Assembly: GCA_030527765.1 (NCBI GenBank) | Contig: JAUNAE010000049.1 | Span: 1 to 16,218 of the forward strand | DNA length: 16,218 nucleotides | Source of the DNA: Eubacteriales bacterium | Lineage (GTDB): Bacteria; Bacillota_A; Clostridia; Lachnospirales; Lachnospiraceae | Direction: 5' to 3' | Shown here: piece by piece, positions 1 through 7,621 of the stretch | Numbering within the stretch: the stretch's first letter is position 1 | Layout: every line of letters starts with the position of its first letter | Program-made: the position numbers and the translations under genes | Notes under the pieces: model-generated | Told to the model about the DNA's origin: nothing | Databases searched by the model: none | The model's input: the letters and a program-made list of their open reading frames with translations, nothing else

Positions 1-1
1 T

Positions 2-50
2 ATTCGGTTATGAGCAAGAAGCGAAGCGGATTGCGAATATCCGTTTGACT
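2..50 (+). repeat. Interspersed hairpin repeat, copy 1 (type A)
   Basis: A 49-bp element beginning ATTCGGTTATGAGCA and ending ATCCGTTTGACT. It nearly matches the copies at 7356-7405 and 13893-13940. The core can fold into a 7-bp stem, AGCGGAT with ATCCGTT, containing one G-T pair, around a short loop. The gene to its left lies outside the window. Confidence 0.75.
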
Positions 51-109
51 ATGCAAGAATTATCGCCGGCAGAGTCGAAGGAGGGTTTCTTTCTTAAGAA
101 GCAAAAGTA

Positions 110-118
110 TGGTAGAAT
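110..118 (+). promoter_or_regulatory. Possible extended -10 promoter element
   Basis: TGGTAGAAT is an extended -10 (TGnTAGAAT) about 40 bases before the first gene's start codon. The -35 region 17 bases upstream (TTTCTT) is poor, so the call rests on the extended -10 alone. Confidence 0.35.
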
Positions 119-160
119 GGAACGCAGATAAGAAAACAGGAAAGTAGAAGAGAGAACTTT

Positions 161-829
161 ATGCAAGGTAAAACTCATTTTTTTGTTGGCATTGCCGCAT
201 CCCTTGCCATATGCCAGCCTCAGAATTTTTCCATGCTTGTGGCGGGAACAGGGGCTGCCGCAGTGGGAAGCGTCATTTGTGATATTGATGCGGGCAGTTC
301 CTCTGCACATCATGATGCAGACAAAATTATCACGGTCATCATTGCTGCCATTGCATCTGTGATCATTGTAGATATGAACTTTCATATTGGAATTTATGAA
401 AAAATTCTTCAAAAGACCGAACAGACCTATCTGGTAACCATTGCGCTGCTGTTTCTGGTCGTCTGTGCCTTCGGAAAGAGTACGAGGCATCGAACCTTCA
501 TGCACTCCATTCTGGCACTGCTTGTTTTGTCAGGAATGGTATTTCTTGTGTATGCGCCAATGACGCCATACTTTTCCATAGCATTTCTGAGCCATATTTT
601 GCTGGATCTTCTGAACCGGAGAAAGGTTAGTCTTTTCTGGCCGGCCAAAAAAGGAGTCTGTGTCGGCTTTTGTAAATCGAATGGATTTGTGAATGGTATT
701 TTCTTCGCAATCGGGATGACGGCAGCGATTATGCTGTTGATTACGTCTGTTCCTGTGCGAAGTACGGGAAACCGCATTGGGCAGTGGGGGGAACAGGTGG
801 TACAGATGATTCAAGGGTTCCTGCCATGA
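161..829 (+). CDS. YdjM-type (DUF457) membrane-bound metal-dependent hydrolase
   Basis: A 222-residue integral membrane protein with the conserved His/Asp pattern of the YdjM/LexA-binding putative hydrolase family. The family is predicted to be metal-dependent but has no settled substrate. Visible signatures are the N-terminal GKTHFFVG (His6), D41-x-D43 and H50-H51, the THRG-like segment RHRTFMHS (residues 109-116) and the SHILLDLL block (144-151), followed by a hydrophobic FWP at 159-161. About five hydrophobic stretches fit membrane helices. The start codon follows a purine-rich AGAAGAGAG, a weak ribosome site, and begins exactly at the family's usual N-terminus. It appears to be a single-gene unit with a possible extended -10 at 110-118. 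Family assignment is firm; biological role is unknown. Confidence 0.85.
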   Translation: MQGKTHFFVGIAASLAICQPQNFSMLVAGTGAAAVGSVICDIDAGSSSAHHDADKIITVIIAAIASVIIVDMNFHIGIYEKILQKTEQTYLVTIALLFLVVCAFGKSTRHRTFMHSILALLVLSGMVFLVYAPMTPYFSIAFLSHILLDLLNRRKVSLFWPAKKGVCVGFCKSNGFVNGIFFAIGMTAAIMLLITSVPVRSTGNRIGQWGEQVVQMIQGFLP

Positions 830-1099
830 AAATATAGACTGCACAAACTTAGATGTGAAGTAGTCTGAGAATGTCTGTTTTATCAATCATGCCAACTGTA
901 CTATATTGCCAGAAATCAGCGCTTTGGCTTTCTTTTTTTTTAGAAATGTGCTACAATATGATATGTAAATGCACATAATCTTCGCAACTGTTCAGTATAT
1001 TTACTGCTGCGAAAGAAAAAGGGTGGCAAAAACAATAAGAAGGCATCCGGAGAATCGGGGGGTGATCACCGGTGCCCAAAGAGAAAGGAAGGGAAACTT
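830..1099 (+). other. Intergenic leader of the formate/nitrite-family gene, with inverted repeats
   Basis: This stretch has no credible gene. It holds an inverted repeat TTCGCA (981-986) / TGCGAA (1008-1013). It also holds a second structure, GGCATC (1042-1047) with GGTGCC (1071-1076), enclosing the perfect palindrome GGTGATCACC (1061-1070). No convincing -35/-10 pair was found; TACAAT at 952-957 is a possible -10 without a matching -35. A 68-codon open frame at 969-1175 overlaps the real gene and lacks a ribosome site. Confidence 0.4.
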
Positions 1100-1861
1100 A
1101 TGTTTAAGGAAGAATTTACAGCAGTTGGAAAGGCTGCACAGGGCAAGGTGGCTCTGCTTAAGAAAAATCCGTTAGGATATTTTCTGTTATCCATGCTGGC
1201 AGGATCCTTTATTGGATTCGGTGTACTGCTCACAAATACCATTGGAGGATATCTGAATGGATCACCTTTCACAAAGATGATTCTCGGAATGGCATTCGGA
1301 ATTGCCCTGAGTCTTGTTGTTATGGCAGGTGCGGAGCTGTTTACCGGTAATAATCTTGTTATGACCGCCGGAATCCTGAAAAAGAACATCACTCTTGGAG
1401 ATGCTGTGAAACTCTGGTGTGTCTGTTGGGTAGGAAACCTTGCAGGTTCCATTCTGCTCGGTATTGTTTACCATTTCACAGAACTGGGAAATGGCGTTGT
1501 CGGTGAATTTATGGCCAATGCGGCTCTGGGCAAAATGTCTGCAGGCCCGGCAGCTCTGATTGCAAGAGGTATGCTCTGTAACATGCTCGTATGTATTGCA
1601 ACCTGGTGTGGTACAAAACTGAAATCCGAAGCCGGAAAGCTGATAATGATCTTCTGGTGTCTGTTCGCATTTATCACCACAGGATTTGAGCATAGCATTG
1701 CAAATATGACTCTTTTTGCAGTTACTCTGCTTCGTCCGTCAGGCGTTGCAGTTACCTTCGGTGGTGCAGCATACAATCTGATCGTTGTAACCATCGGAAA
1801 TATGATTGGCGGTATTCTGTTCGTAGCACTGCCATACTATGCAGCATCTAAAGAAAAATAA
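1100..1861 (+). CDS. Formate/nitrite transporter (FNT) family channel
   Basis: A 253-residue protein of the FocA/NirC/FNT family, pentameric inner-membrane channels that pass small monovalent anions such as formate, nitrite or hydrosulfide. Both family signatures are present: AGAELFTGN (residues 76-84, with the constriction-site Thr82) and TTGFEHSIANM (193-203, carrying the central-pore His198). Lys145 in ALGK matches the conserved lysine of the third-loop region, and six hydrophobic helices are visible. The start follows AAAGGAAGGG. It is followed directly by an intrinsic terminator, so the gene is monocistronic. No formate or nitrite metabolism gene is adjacent, so the transported anion cannot be settled from context; formate export during fermentation is the likeliest role in an anaerobe of this type. 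Confidence 0.93.
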   Translation: MFKEEFTAVGKAAQGKVALLKKNPLGYFLLSMLAGSFIGFGVLLTNTIGGYLNGSPFTKMILGMAFGIALSLVVMAGAELFTGNNLVMTAGILKKNITLGDAVKLWCVCWVGNLAGSILLGIVYHFTELGNGVVGEFMANAALGKMSAGPAALIARGMLCNMLVCIATWCGTKLKSEAGKLIMIFWCLFAFITTGFEHSIANMTLFAVTLLRPSGVAVTFGGAAYNLIVVTIGNMIGGILFVALPYYAASKEK

Positions 1862-1896
1862 TAAAGATACTGTATTGTTACAACTGAAGAATTGAT

Positions 1897-1952
1897 AAGA
1901 CCCCGGTCAGGAGAGTTTTTCACATGAGAGCTCTTTAGGACCGGGGTCTTTT
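1897..1952 (+). terminator. Intrinsic terminator after the FNT gene
   Basis: AAGACCCCGGTC pairs perfectly with GACCGGGGTCTT, giving a 12-bp GC-rich stem that ends in a short T run (TCTTTT). The loop of about 30 bases is long for a simple terminator but can fold further. Confidence 0.85.
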
Positions 1953-2046
1953 GGGAATAGGGCACTGTACTTGACGGAAAGAGCCAATAATGGTAATCTG
2001 CTTATATTGGACTAAATTTACATTTTTTAGAAAAGGAACCGAAACC

Positions 2047-3525
2047 ATGGTTTTTAATTCAGGAAGTTTTCTTCTGTTTTTCCCGATTGTGGCATATCTG
2101 TATTTTATTTTTCCAAAGAGGCTGAAAAACCTCTGGCTGCTTCTGGCAAGTTATTATTTCTATATGAGCTGGGATGCCAAATATGGATTGCTGCTGCTGG
2201 GATGTACATTAATAACCTATCTTGCATCTCTTTTGATTGAACTGAACCAGAAGCGGGGCAAACGAAAAGGAACAGGGTATTTGGTGATTGCGCTGTTCAT
2301 TATTTTCGGCCTGCTTGTCTATTATAAGTATATGAATTTCCTGCTGGATTCTCTTCAGGGGATCCTGGGATATTTCGGAGTGGCCCTGTCTGTGCCGGCC
2401 TTTGACATTGTGCTTCCGGTTGGTATTTCTTTCTTTACTTTCCAGGCGGCAGGATATCTCATTGACGTGTACCGTGGAGATATTTATGCGGAAAAGAATT
2501 TCTTCCGCTATGCATTGTTTGTATCCTTCTTTCCACAGCTTGTGGCAGGGCCGATCGAGCGAAGCAAAAATCTTCTGAAACAACTGGATCAGGGACATTC
2601 TTTTGATTTTGAGCGTGTGAGAGAAGGAATCTATCTCATGCTCTGGGGATTCTTCATGAAGCTTGTCATTGCAGACAGAGCGGGAATTCTCGTAGACCAG
2701 GTCTTTAACAATTATCAGGATAAACCGGGATCTGCAGTCGTGCTGGCAACTGTATTGTTCGCATTTCAGATTTACGGAGATTTTGGCGGATATTCCATGA
2801 TTGCCATCGGTGCGGCAAAAGTGATCGGCATCGATCTTATGAGAAACTTTGACAGCCCGTATTATGCAACATCCTCCGCAGATTTCTGGAGACGCTGGCA
2901 TGTTTCTCTGAACACATGGTTTCGCGATTATCTGTACATTCCTCTGGGCGGAAACCGCCACGGAGCGTTCCGCAAGAATCTTAATCTTCTGATTGTATTT
3001 CTTGTAAGCGGTCTCTGGCACGGGGCGAACTGGACGTATGTTGTCTGGGGCGGAATCAATGGATTTTATCAGATTATCGGAAACCTGACAAAGGGAATCC
3101 GAGACGGAGTAAAAAAAGCTCTTCATATTCGAGAGGAGTTTTTCCTGCACAGAATTTTCCAGATTCTGTTTACATTCATTTTGACAGACTTTGCCTGGAT
3201 GTTCTTCCGGGTGAACAGTATGAAGGATGCCATGGAAATTCTGAAACTTGTGCGGGAGGATTTTGATCTTGCGGCACTGCTCGGCAATGTGAAGTATGAG
3301 TGGGGCTTGAATGAGCCGAATCTCTGGGTTCTGCTGGGAGCAATTCTTTTGCTTCTGCTTGTAGACGGAATTCGCTATCTGGGAGTGAACGTCAAGGAAT
3401 GGATTCTTGCCAGAAACTGGCTGATCAGAACGGTAACTGTGACGGTCCTTCTGCTTCTTGTGCTTGTATTTGGTGTATGGGGGAACGCATACGATGCACA
3501 GAGCTTTATCTATTTTCAGTTTTAG
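2047..3525 (+). CDS. MBOAT family O-acyltransferase (AlgI/DltB-like)
   Basis: A 492-residue polytopic membrane protein of the MBOAT superfamily, which moves acyl groups (usually acetyl or D-alanyl) across the membrane for transfer to cell-surface polymers. Family landmarks are PVGISFFTFQ (124-133), FPQLVAGPIER (162-172), FWRRWHVSLNTWFRDYLYIP (280-299) and the catalytic-site WHG with His325. An in-frame ATG at 1990 is possible, but the ATG at 2047 is preferred because AAAAGGAA lies just ahead of it and because MVFNSG...FFP is the normal family N-terminus. It is immediately followed (8 nt) by an SGNH-like gene, the usual AlgI/AlgJ-type pairing for polysaccharide O-acetylation. No dltA/dltC or glycosyltransferase is nearby, so the acceptor polymer is unknown. 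Confidence 0.92.
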   Translation: MVFNSGSFLLFFPIVAYLYFIFPKRLKNLWLLLASYYFYMSWDAKYGLLLLGCTLITYLASLLIELNQKRGKRKGTGYLVIALFIIFGLLVYYKYMNFLLDSLQGILGYFGVALSVPAFDIVLPVGISFFTFQAAGYLIDVYRGDIYAEKNFFRYALFVSFFPQLVAGPIERSKNLLKQLDQGHSFDFERVREGIYLMLWGFFMKLVIADRAGILVDQVFNNYQDKPGSAVVLATVLFAFQIYGDFGGYSMIAIGAAKVIGIDLMRNFDSPYYATSSADFWRRWHVSLNTWFRDYLYIPLGGNRHGAFRKNLNLLIVFLVSGLWHGANWTYVVWGGINGFYQIIGNLTKGIRDGVKKALHIREEFFLHRIFQILFTFILTDFAWMFFRVNSMKDAMEILKLVREDFDLAALLGNVKYEWGLNEPNLWVLLGAILLLLLVDGIRYLGVNVKEWILARNWLIRTVTVTVLLLLVLVFGVWGNAYDAQSFIYFQF

Positions 3526-3533
3526 GGGGAGAC

Positions 3534-4943
3534 ATGAGCAAATCAGGCACAATAGGCAAAAAAATAAAACAGTTTATCGGTGCAGCTTTATCTCTGACTG
3601 TTATGGCTGGGGCTTTTTATAATGTTTCGGAGTATTTTGAACGACCGGAAAGCGAGCTGAAATACCGGGAATTCTTTCACTCGGATACAGAGTTTGATGT
3701 GCTGCTGTTCGGCAACAGTCATATGCTGAACGGAGTATTTCCCATGCAGCTGTGGAATGATTACGGAATCACCTCTTATAACATGGGGGGACACGGGGCG
3801 ACACTGAAAATGTCTTACTGGATGCTTCGAAATGCGATCGAGTATCATAAACCTGAGATTGTGGTGCTGGATGTCTACGGAGCAATCTGGGAGGATCATG
3901 AAATGGACATCAGCCATGCCCACAATTCCTTCGATGCATTTCCGCTGACACCGACAAAGTATCAGGCAATGAAGGAAATGTTTACCGGCTCGGATGTGAT
4001 GGAGATGGTTTTCCCGTTCAGTGTCTACCACAATCGATGGGAGGAACTGTTTCCACAGGCAGATTCTGAGGAGACGGAAACAGACGAGACAGAATCCGCA
4101 GATGCACAGAAAACGGAAACAAAAGAGACTTCCGGGAATGAAGAAAACAATATTGCGGCTTCTGAGGAAGCGGAAGTTACTTTGAATCTCGAGAAGGGCG
4201 CAGAGTCCCGTATTCATGTGGCGGCACCTGCGGAGTTTGAGCAGATTCCACAGGATCAGGTTTCGAATGAGATCACAGACGCTATGATAGAGCTGATCCG
4301 TGTGGTAGACTACTGTCAGTCAAAGGAGATACCGATTGTTCTTCTGAACATTCCGAGTCCACAGGCGGAGGATGGTCAGGAGCGTTATAATAAAATTCAG
4401 GAGATCGCTGACGGGGAGGAGGTTCCTTATCTGAATCTTCCTTATGAAGATGTGGTGAACTTTACCACGGATCTCTACGATGCAGATTCCCATCTGAATC
4501 CTTCTGGTGCAAGAAAGGTGACAGATTATCTCGGGGCTTATCTTACGGAGAATTATGATCTGACAGATAAGCGGACGGATCCGGCTTATGAGAGCTGGAA
4601 TGAAGACTATGACCGGTATACACAGCAGATATTGATCCCGAATCTTGTGAAGTCCGAGAGTCTGAATGAGTCACTCATGCTGATTTATAATGAATTTTTT
4701 ACAGCGGATATTGAGACAACGGAGAAATATCCGCTGGGCAATGTCAGCAAAACCTTCCTGGAAGCACTTCAGGATACGGTCGTTATGACGGATAACCTCA
4801 CGGAAGATCGGGATACGTTCCGAATTACAGTGTATGACGCAGATCATAAAGAGATTCTTATGACAAAAGAATTCTATCATGATGAGGACGGCAATCATCT
4901 GGCAGAGACGGAAGTTCCCGAAAAACAGGAAATGAATGATTGA
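3534..4943 (+). CDS. SGNH-like (AlgJ/DltD-type) partner of the MBOAT acyltransferase
   Basis: A 469-residue protein with an N-terminal membrane anchor (about residues 11-30) and an extracytoplasmic SGNH-hydrolase-like domain. The nucleophile block is LLFGNSHM (57-64, Ser62). The C-terminal catalytic block is DADSHLNPSGA (316-326, His320 with Asp316 or Asp318). It probably completes acyl transfer to a surface polymer after the MBOAT protein brings the acyl group across. The start at 3534 is chosen because GGGGGAGA lies directly before it, and the gap from the MBOAT gene is 8 nt, implying translational coupling. The domain is interrupted at about residues 174-222 by a Glu/Thr-rich low-complexity segment, and a C-terminal extension of about 125 residues follows the SGNH fold. 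An alternative upstream start inside the MBOAT gene is unlikely. Confidence 0.85.
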   Translation: MSKSGTIGKKIKQFIGAALSLTVMAGAFYNVSEYFERPESELKYREFFHSDTEFDVLLFGNSHMLNGVFPMQLWNDYGITSYNMGGHGATLKMSYWMLRNAIEYHKPEIVVLDVYGAIWEDHEMDISHAHNSFDAFPLTPTKYQAMKEMFTGSDVMEMVFPFSVYHNRWEELFPQADSEETETDETESADAQKTETKETSGNEENNIAASEEAEVTLNLEKGAESRIHVAAPAEFEQIPQDQVSNEITDAMIELIRVVDYCQSKEIPIVLLNIPSPQAEDGQERYNKIQEIADGEEVPYLNLPYEDVVNFTTDLYDADSHLNPSGARKVTDYLGAYLTENYDLTDKRTDPAYESWNEDYDRYTQQILIPNLVKSESLNESLMLIYNEFFTADIETTEKYPLGNVSKTFLEALQDTVVMTDNLTEDRDTFRITVYDADHKEILMTKEFYHDEDGNHLAETEVPEKQEMND

Positions 4944-5002
4944 CGGCGGTTGGTTTATTGCTTAATATAAAGAGCAAGAATAATGTTAACCAAGTCAAAA
5001 CT

Positions 5003-5075
5003 GACGTAAGGAATTGGCTGTTATCTCTCACTTATAGAAGATGGGGGCTCCACGGCTGAGATGACACCTTACGTC
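5003..5075 (+). other. Inverted repeat in the leader of the small ORF
   Basis: GACGTAAGG (5003-5011) and CCTTACGTC (5067-5075) are perfect 9-base complements separated by 55 bases, just ahead of the AGGAGG ribosome site at about 5082. The structure would sit in the 5' leader of the 5096 gene. The inner GGCTGAGAT resembles a piece of the TPP riboswitch, but the rest of that motif is absent. Confidence 0.4.
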
Positions 5076-5095
5076 TCACAACAGGAGGACAGGCT

Positions 5096-5398
5096 ATGGA
5101 AGTATGGGAAGCATTAGAAGGACTGAAGAAGAAAGCACTGGCAGATGAAGAACTGAGGCTTCGCCTGTTACACACAAAAGAAGACAAGAATCCACTTTCT
5201 ACGTTTTGTCGCATCAGCACCGAAGAGGGATTCCCTCTTTATGAAATGGATCTTTTGACCTACGGGGAGGAGAGCTATGCGTCCATGCGGAGAAGCACCA
5301 ATGGGGGAGGAGAGAATTCTCCGAAGCTTGCCTATGAGGACGACTACTATGAACTGTTTCTGATGGAACTTTCAAAGTCCGCCTTACACGGACTTTGA
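5096..5398 (+). CDS. Small conserved-looking protein with a Nif11-like leader shape
   Basis: A 100-residue protein without signal peptide or membrane helix. The start is well supported by ACAGGAGGACAG seven bases upstream. Residues 1-55 resemble the Nif11-type leader domain: an amphipathic helix ending DEELRLRLL (17-25), then a second helix with an EEGFPLYEMDL turn (43-53), corresponding to the family's DPELxxKL and AKEAGFxxxxEDL features. A Gly-rich segment, STNGGGENSP, follows at about 67-76, and the tail is acidic and aromatic (EDDYYELF). Nif11-type domains are known as leader regions of ribosomal peptide natural product precursors, but no modification enzyme, protease or transporter is encoded nearby. 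A free-standing regulatory or scaffold protein is equally possible. Reality of the gene is likely; function is unknown. Confidence 0.7.
   Translation: MEVWEALEGLKKKALADEELRLRLLHTKEDKNPLSTFCRISTEEGFPLYEMDLLTYGEESYASMRRSTNGGGENSPKLAYEDDYYELFLMELSKSALHGL
5373..5397 (+). other. Perfect hairpin overlapping the stop codon
   Basis: CAAAGTCC (5373-5380) and GGACTTTG (5390-5397) form an 8-bp stem around a 9-base loop. The 3' arm contains the first bases of the TGA stop codon at 5396-5398. No T tract follows, so this is not a standard intrinsic terminator; it may protect the 3' end of the mRNA. Confidence 0.5.
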
Positions 5399-5399
5399 T

Positions 5400-5446
5400 G
5401 ACTTGCAAGGAGCGAAGCGGATTGCAAGAATCCGATTGACTGACTA
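5400..5446 (+). repeat. Interspersed hairpin repeat, copy 2 (type B)
   Basis: Starts right after the stop codon of the 5096 gene. The core AGCGAAGCGGATTGCAAG and AATCCGATTGACTGA matches copy 4 at about 9093 and, more loosely, the type A copies. CGGATT pairs with AATCCG (6 bp, loop GCAAG). It also offers an alternative CTTGCAA/TTGCAAG pairing. Confidence 0.7.
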
Positions 5447-5466
5447 AATAGAAAAAGAGGCAGCCT

Positions 5467-7350
5467 TTGAAACATATTGTAACGGTTTTGAAAATGATGA
5501 GGTACAATCAACGCACACTGATCTGGTTTGAGATTCTCTACAAACTGATGGGAGTTGCTCTGTTTGTGCCTCTTTTGTATGGGACATTTTATATGTCCTT
5601 GAACATTACCGGATATCGCTATCTGACACTGGAAAATATCCGGAAATATCTGACACATCCCCTGGTATATCTACTGGTTTTGCTGGGGGTATTTGTGGTG
5701 ATCATTTATACCATGATAGATATGAGTGCGGTGATTTATATTCTGCATCATTCTTTCTACTGGAAACGGGTATCCATTCCGCAGACGCTGCGGTTTGCCC
5801 TCCGAAATACCGCGGGAGTGAGAAAAAAGGGAAACAGACGACTGTTTTTCTGCGTGTTTGTCATGCTCTTGTTTTTCAGCAGTGCGTACATTCCGGAACT
5901 TCTCGTCAGCTACAATGTGGAAAACATGGTACAGATTGTCATGCAGCACAAAAAGGCCGGGGGATTATTTCTTGCAGTTCTGCTCCTGATTCTTCTGATT
6001 CCGTTTATGCGAATGCTGTATTCCTTCCATTTGTACACACTGGAAGATATGACCGGAGAGGAAGCCTGCAAAGACAGCGTACGGCTTGGAAGCAGACATC
6101 GAATTGCAAACTTCGCCTGGATGCTTCTTGTTCAGGTAATCTGTTACATGCTCTATCTCCTGTTTGTTGCACTGGGGATTCTGATTGTCATTTTCACGGA
6201 CAAGCTATTCGGTAAGTCTTATCTTTTGAGCTCCGTATCCCTCTCTGTCATTAAAGTGGGAATTTCCGTGCTTTTGGTCGTGTTCAGCATGCTTGGAGTT
6301 CCGGCGAGTACTTTTGCCGTAAGTATGCTGTTTTATCAGAGAAAAACCATTCTCCATGAGAAAATGTCCGGCATTGCCTCCGTGGACAAGCGGAAAGGCT
6401 GTCAGATCTCCGGAAAGGAGAGAGTGCGCAGAGAAAAATACAGACGTCCGATCATGGCTGCAGAGATACTAATATTTGCGGGTACGATCCTTACCTGTTC
6501 CTTCTATGTGTATCGTATGCATAAGGGAGAATGGAATGTAGATGTGGAATATCTGAAAACCATGGAAGTGACAGCACACCGAGGCGCTTCATGGTTTTAT
6601 CCGGAAAACACTATGAGCGCCTTTCAGGGAGCCATTGACGCAGGGGCGGACTGGATTGAACTGGATGTGCATCTGAGCAAAGACGGACAGATTTTTGTCA
6701 TGCATGATACAAATTTTAAGCGGACTACAGGAGTGAAAGCCCGGGCATGGGAGCTTACCTATGAGGAAATTGAGAAGCTGGATGCGGGAAGCTTTTTTAA
6801 TAAGGATTTTGCCGGGGAAAAAATTCCACTTCTTAAGGATGTCATTGCCCTGGCGAAAGAGAATAATGTTCGGTTGAATATTGAAATCAAGCCGTCCAAA
6901 GGGGAAGAAGGACTTGAGAAAAAACTTGTAGAGCTGATTCAGGAAGAGGACTTCAAAGAGAAATGCGTGGTGACATCCCAGATGTATGACTCAATTGTCA
7001 AAGTGAAGGCGGAAGATGAGTCGATCACGACGGTGTATGTCATGGCCATCGCCTATGGAAATATTGGGATGCTCCCGGCAGCAGATCACTTCAGCGTCAA
7101 ATCCAGCAGCATCACAGATTCTCTCGTATCCCGGGTACATAACCAGGGCAAACGGATCTATGCCTGGACGGTAAACAGCAGTGACGGAATTAACCAGATG
7201 ATTGAAAAACAGGTGGATAACATCATAACGGACAACGTGCCTCTGGCTCAGAAATGCATCAACAGCAAAATGAGCAGTGATGCGGTGAACGATTACATCA
7301 ATTTTCTGAATCGTCAGATTCGAATGAAGACCGTCGTTTTCTGGAAATAG
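5467..7350 (+). CDS. Membrane-anchored glycerophosphodiester phosphodiesterase
   Basis: A 627-residue two-part protein. Residues 1 to about 345 form a multi-helix membrane domain of the kind fused to GDPD enzymes in Bacillota (GPDPase membrane domain). Residues about 365-605 form the GDPD TIM-barrel domain, which hydrolyses glycerophosphodiesters to sn-glycerol 3-phosphate and an alcohol. Catalytic and metal-binding positions are all visible: HRG (371-373), PEN (379-381), E398-L-D400-V-H402, MHD (412-414) and E473-I-K475. The start is a TTG preceded at 7 bases by AAAGAGG; the in-frame ATG codons nine and ten residues later lack a ribosome site. The last helix before the enzyme domain (332-348) suggests the catalytic domain lies outside the cell, with roles in lipid head-group or teichoic-acid turnover. 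No glycerol-phosphate transporter is adjacent. Confidence 0.92.
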   Translation: MKHIVTVLKMMRYNQRTLIWFEILYKLMGVALFVPLLYGTFYMSLNITGYRYLTLENIRKYLTHPLVYLLVLLGVFVVIIYTMIDMSAVIYILHHSFYWKRVSIPQTLRFALRNTAGVRKKGNRRLFFCVFVMLLFFSSAYIPELLVSYNVENMVQIVMQHKKAGGLFLAVLLLILLIPFMRMLYSFHLYTLEDMTGEEACKDSVRLGSRHRIANFAWMLLVQVICYMLYLLFVALGILIVIFTDKLFGKSYLLSSVSLSVIKVGISVLLVVFSMLGVPASTFAVSMLFYQRKTILHEKMSGIASVDKRKGCQISGKERVRREKYRRPIMAAEILIFAGTILTCSFYVYRMHKGEWNVDVEYLKTMEVTAHRGASWFYPENTMSAFQGAIDAGADWIELDVHLSKDGQIFVMHDTNFKRTTGVKARAWELTYEEIEKLDAGSFFNKDFAGEKIPLLKDVIALAKENNVRLNIEIKPSKGEEGLEKKLVELIQEEDFKEKCVVTSQMYDSIVKVKAEDESITTVYVMAIAYGNIGMLPAADHFSVKSSSITDSLVSRVHNQGKRIYAWTVNSSDGINQMIEKQVDNIITDNVPLAQKCINSKMSSDAVNDYINFLNRQIRMKTVVFWK

Positions 7351-7355
7351 CGGCT

Positions 7356-7405
7356 GTTCGGTTATGAGCAGGCAGGGAAGCGAATTGCGAATATCCGCTT
7401 GATGT
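7356..7405 (+). repeat. Interspersed hairpin repeat, copy 3 (type A)
   Basis: Begins five bases after the stop codon of the GDPD gene with TTCGGTTATGAGCAGG and ends ATATCCGCTTGATG. The stem AGCGAAT/ATCCGCT has one A-C mismatch. The change GTTT to GCTT in the 3' arm, relative to copy 1, restores a G-C pair. Confidence 0.7.
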
Positions 7406-7415
7406 GAAAAGCCCC

Positions 7416-7444
7416 TTGTGTTTTATAGAGGATAAGAGTATAAT
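7416..7444 (+). promoter_or_regulatory. Sigma-A-type promoter of the riboflavin-riboswitch transcript
   Basis: TTGTGT (7416-7421), a 17-base spacer, then a perfect TATAAT (7439-7444). Initiation would fall near 7451, about a dozen bases before the FMN aptamer. The spacing and position fit a housekeeping promoter for the ribU transcript. Confidence 0.75.
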
Positions 7445-7462
7445 AGCTTCGTAAAAGAAAAT

Positions 7463-7571
7463 TCTTCGGGGCAGGGTGAAATTCCCTACCGGCGGTATAG
7501 TCCGCGACCCACCTTGGTGGTTGATTTGGTGAAATTCCAAAACCGACAGTAAAGTCTGGATGAGAGAAGAA
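7463..7571 (+). promoter_or_regulatory. FMN riboswitch (RFN element)
   Basis: The sequence carries the conserved FMN aptamer blocks in order: TCTTCGGGGCAGGGTGAAA, then TCCCTACCGGCGGTA, AGTCCGCGACCC, a variable hairpin CCACCTTGGTGG, then GACAGTAAAGTCTGGATGA and the closing GAGAAGA that pairs with the opening TCTTC. Flavin mononucleotide binding is expected to reduce expression of the downstream riboflavin uptake gene. The terminator at 7595-7621 is the expected expression platform. Confidence 0.96.
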
Positions 7572-7594
7572 CGTGCAGTTTGATGTGTGCTCTT

Positions 7595-7621
7595 GGCCCC
7601 GGTGAATGCCGGGGCTTTTTT
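7595..7621 (+). terminator. Riboswitch expression-platform terminator
   Basis: GGCCCCGG pairs with CCGGGGCT across a short TGAATG loop, followed by a run of T residues. It lies about 25 bases after the FMN aptamer and 138 bases before ribU, so transcription attenuation is the likely mode of control. The antiterminator pairing partner was not worked out. Confidence 0.88.

Noticed and set aside
969..1175. 68-codon open frame overlapping the FNT gene start
   Set aside because: No ribosome site, highly basic composition without recognisable features, and it runs out of frame into the well-supported FNT gene.
2209..3552. Long antisense open frame (447 codons) opposite the MBOAT gene
   Set aside because: Composition rich in Cys, His, Lys and Gln typical of a shadow frame; the + strand frame carries all MBOAT motifs.
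5041..5090. Partial TPP-riboswitch resemblance (GGGGGCTCCACGGCTGAGAT)
   Set aside because: The second conserved half (CTGATCTGGATAATGCCAGCG-type segment) is absent and the downstream gene has no thiamine link.
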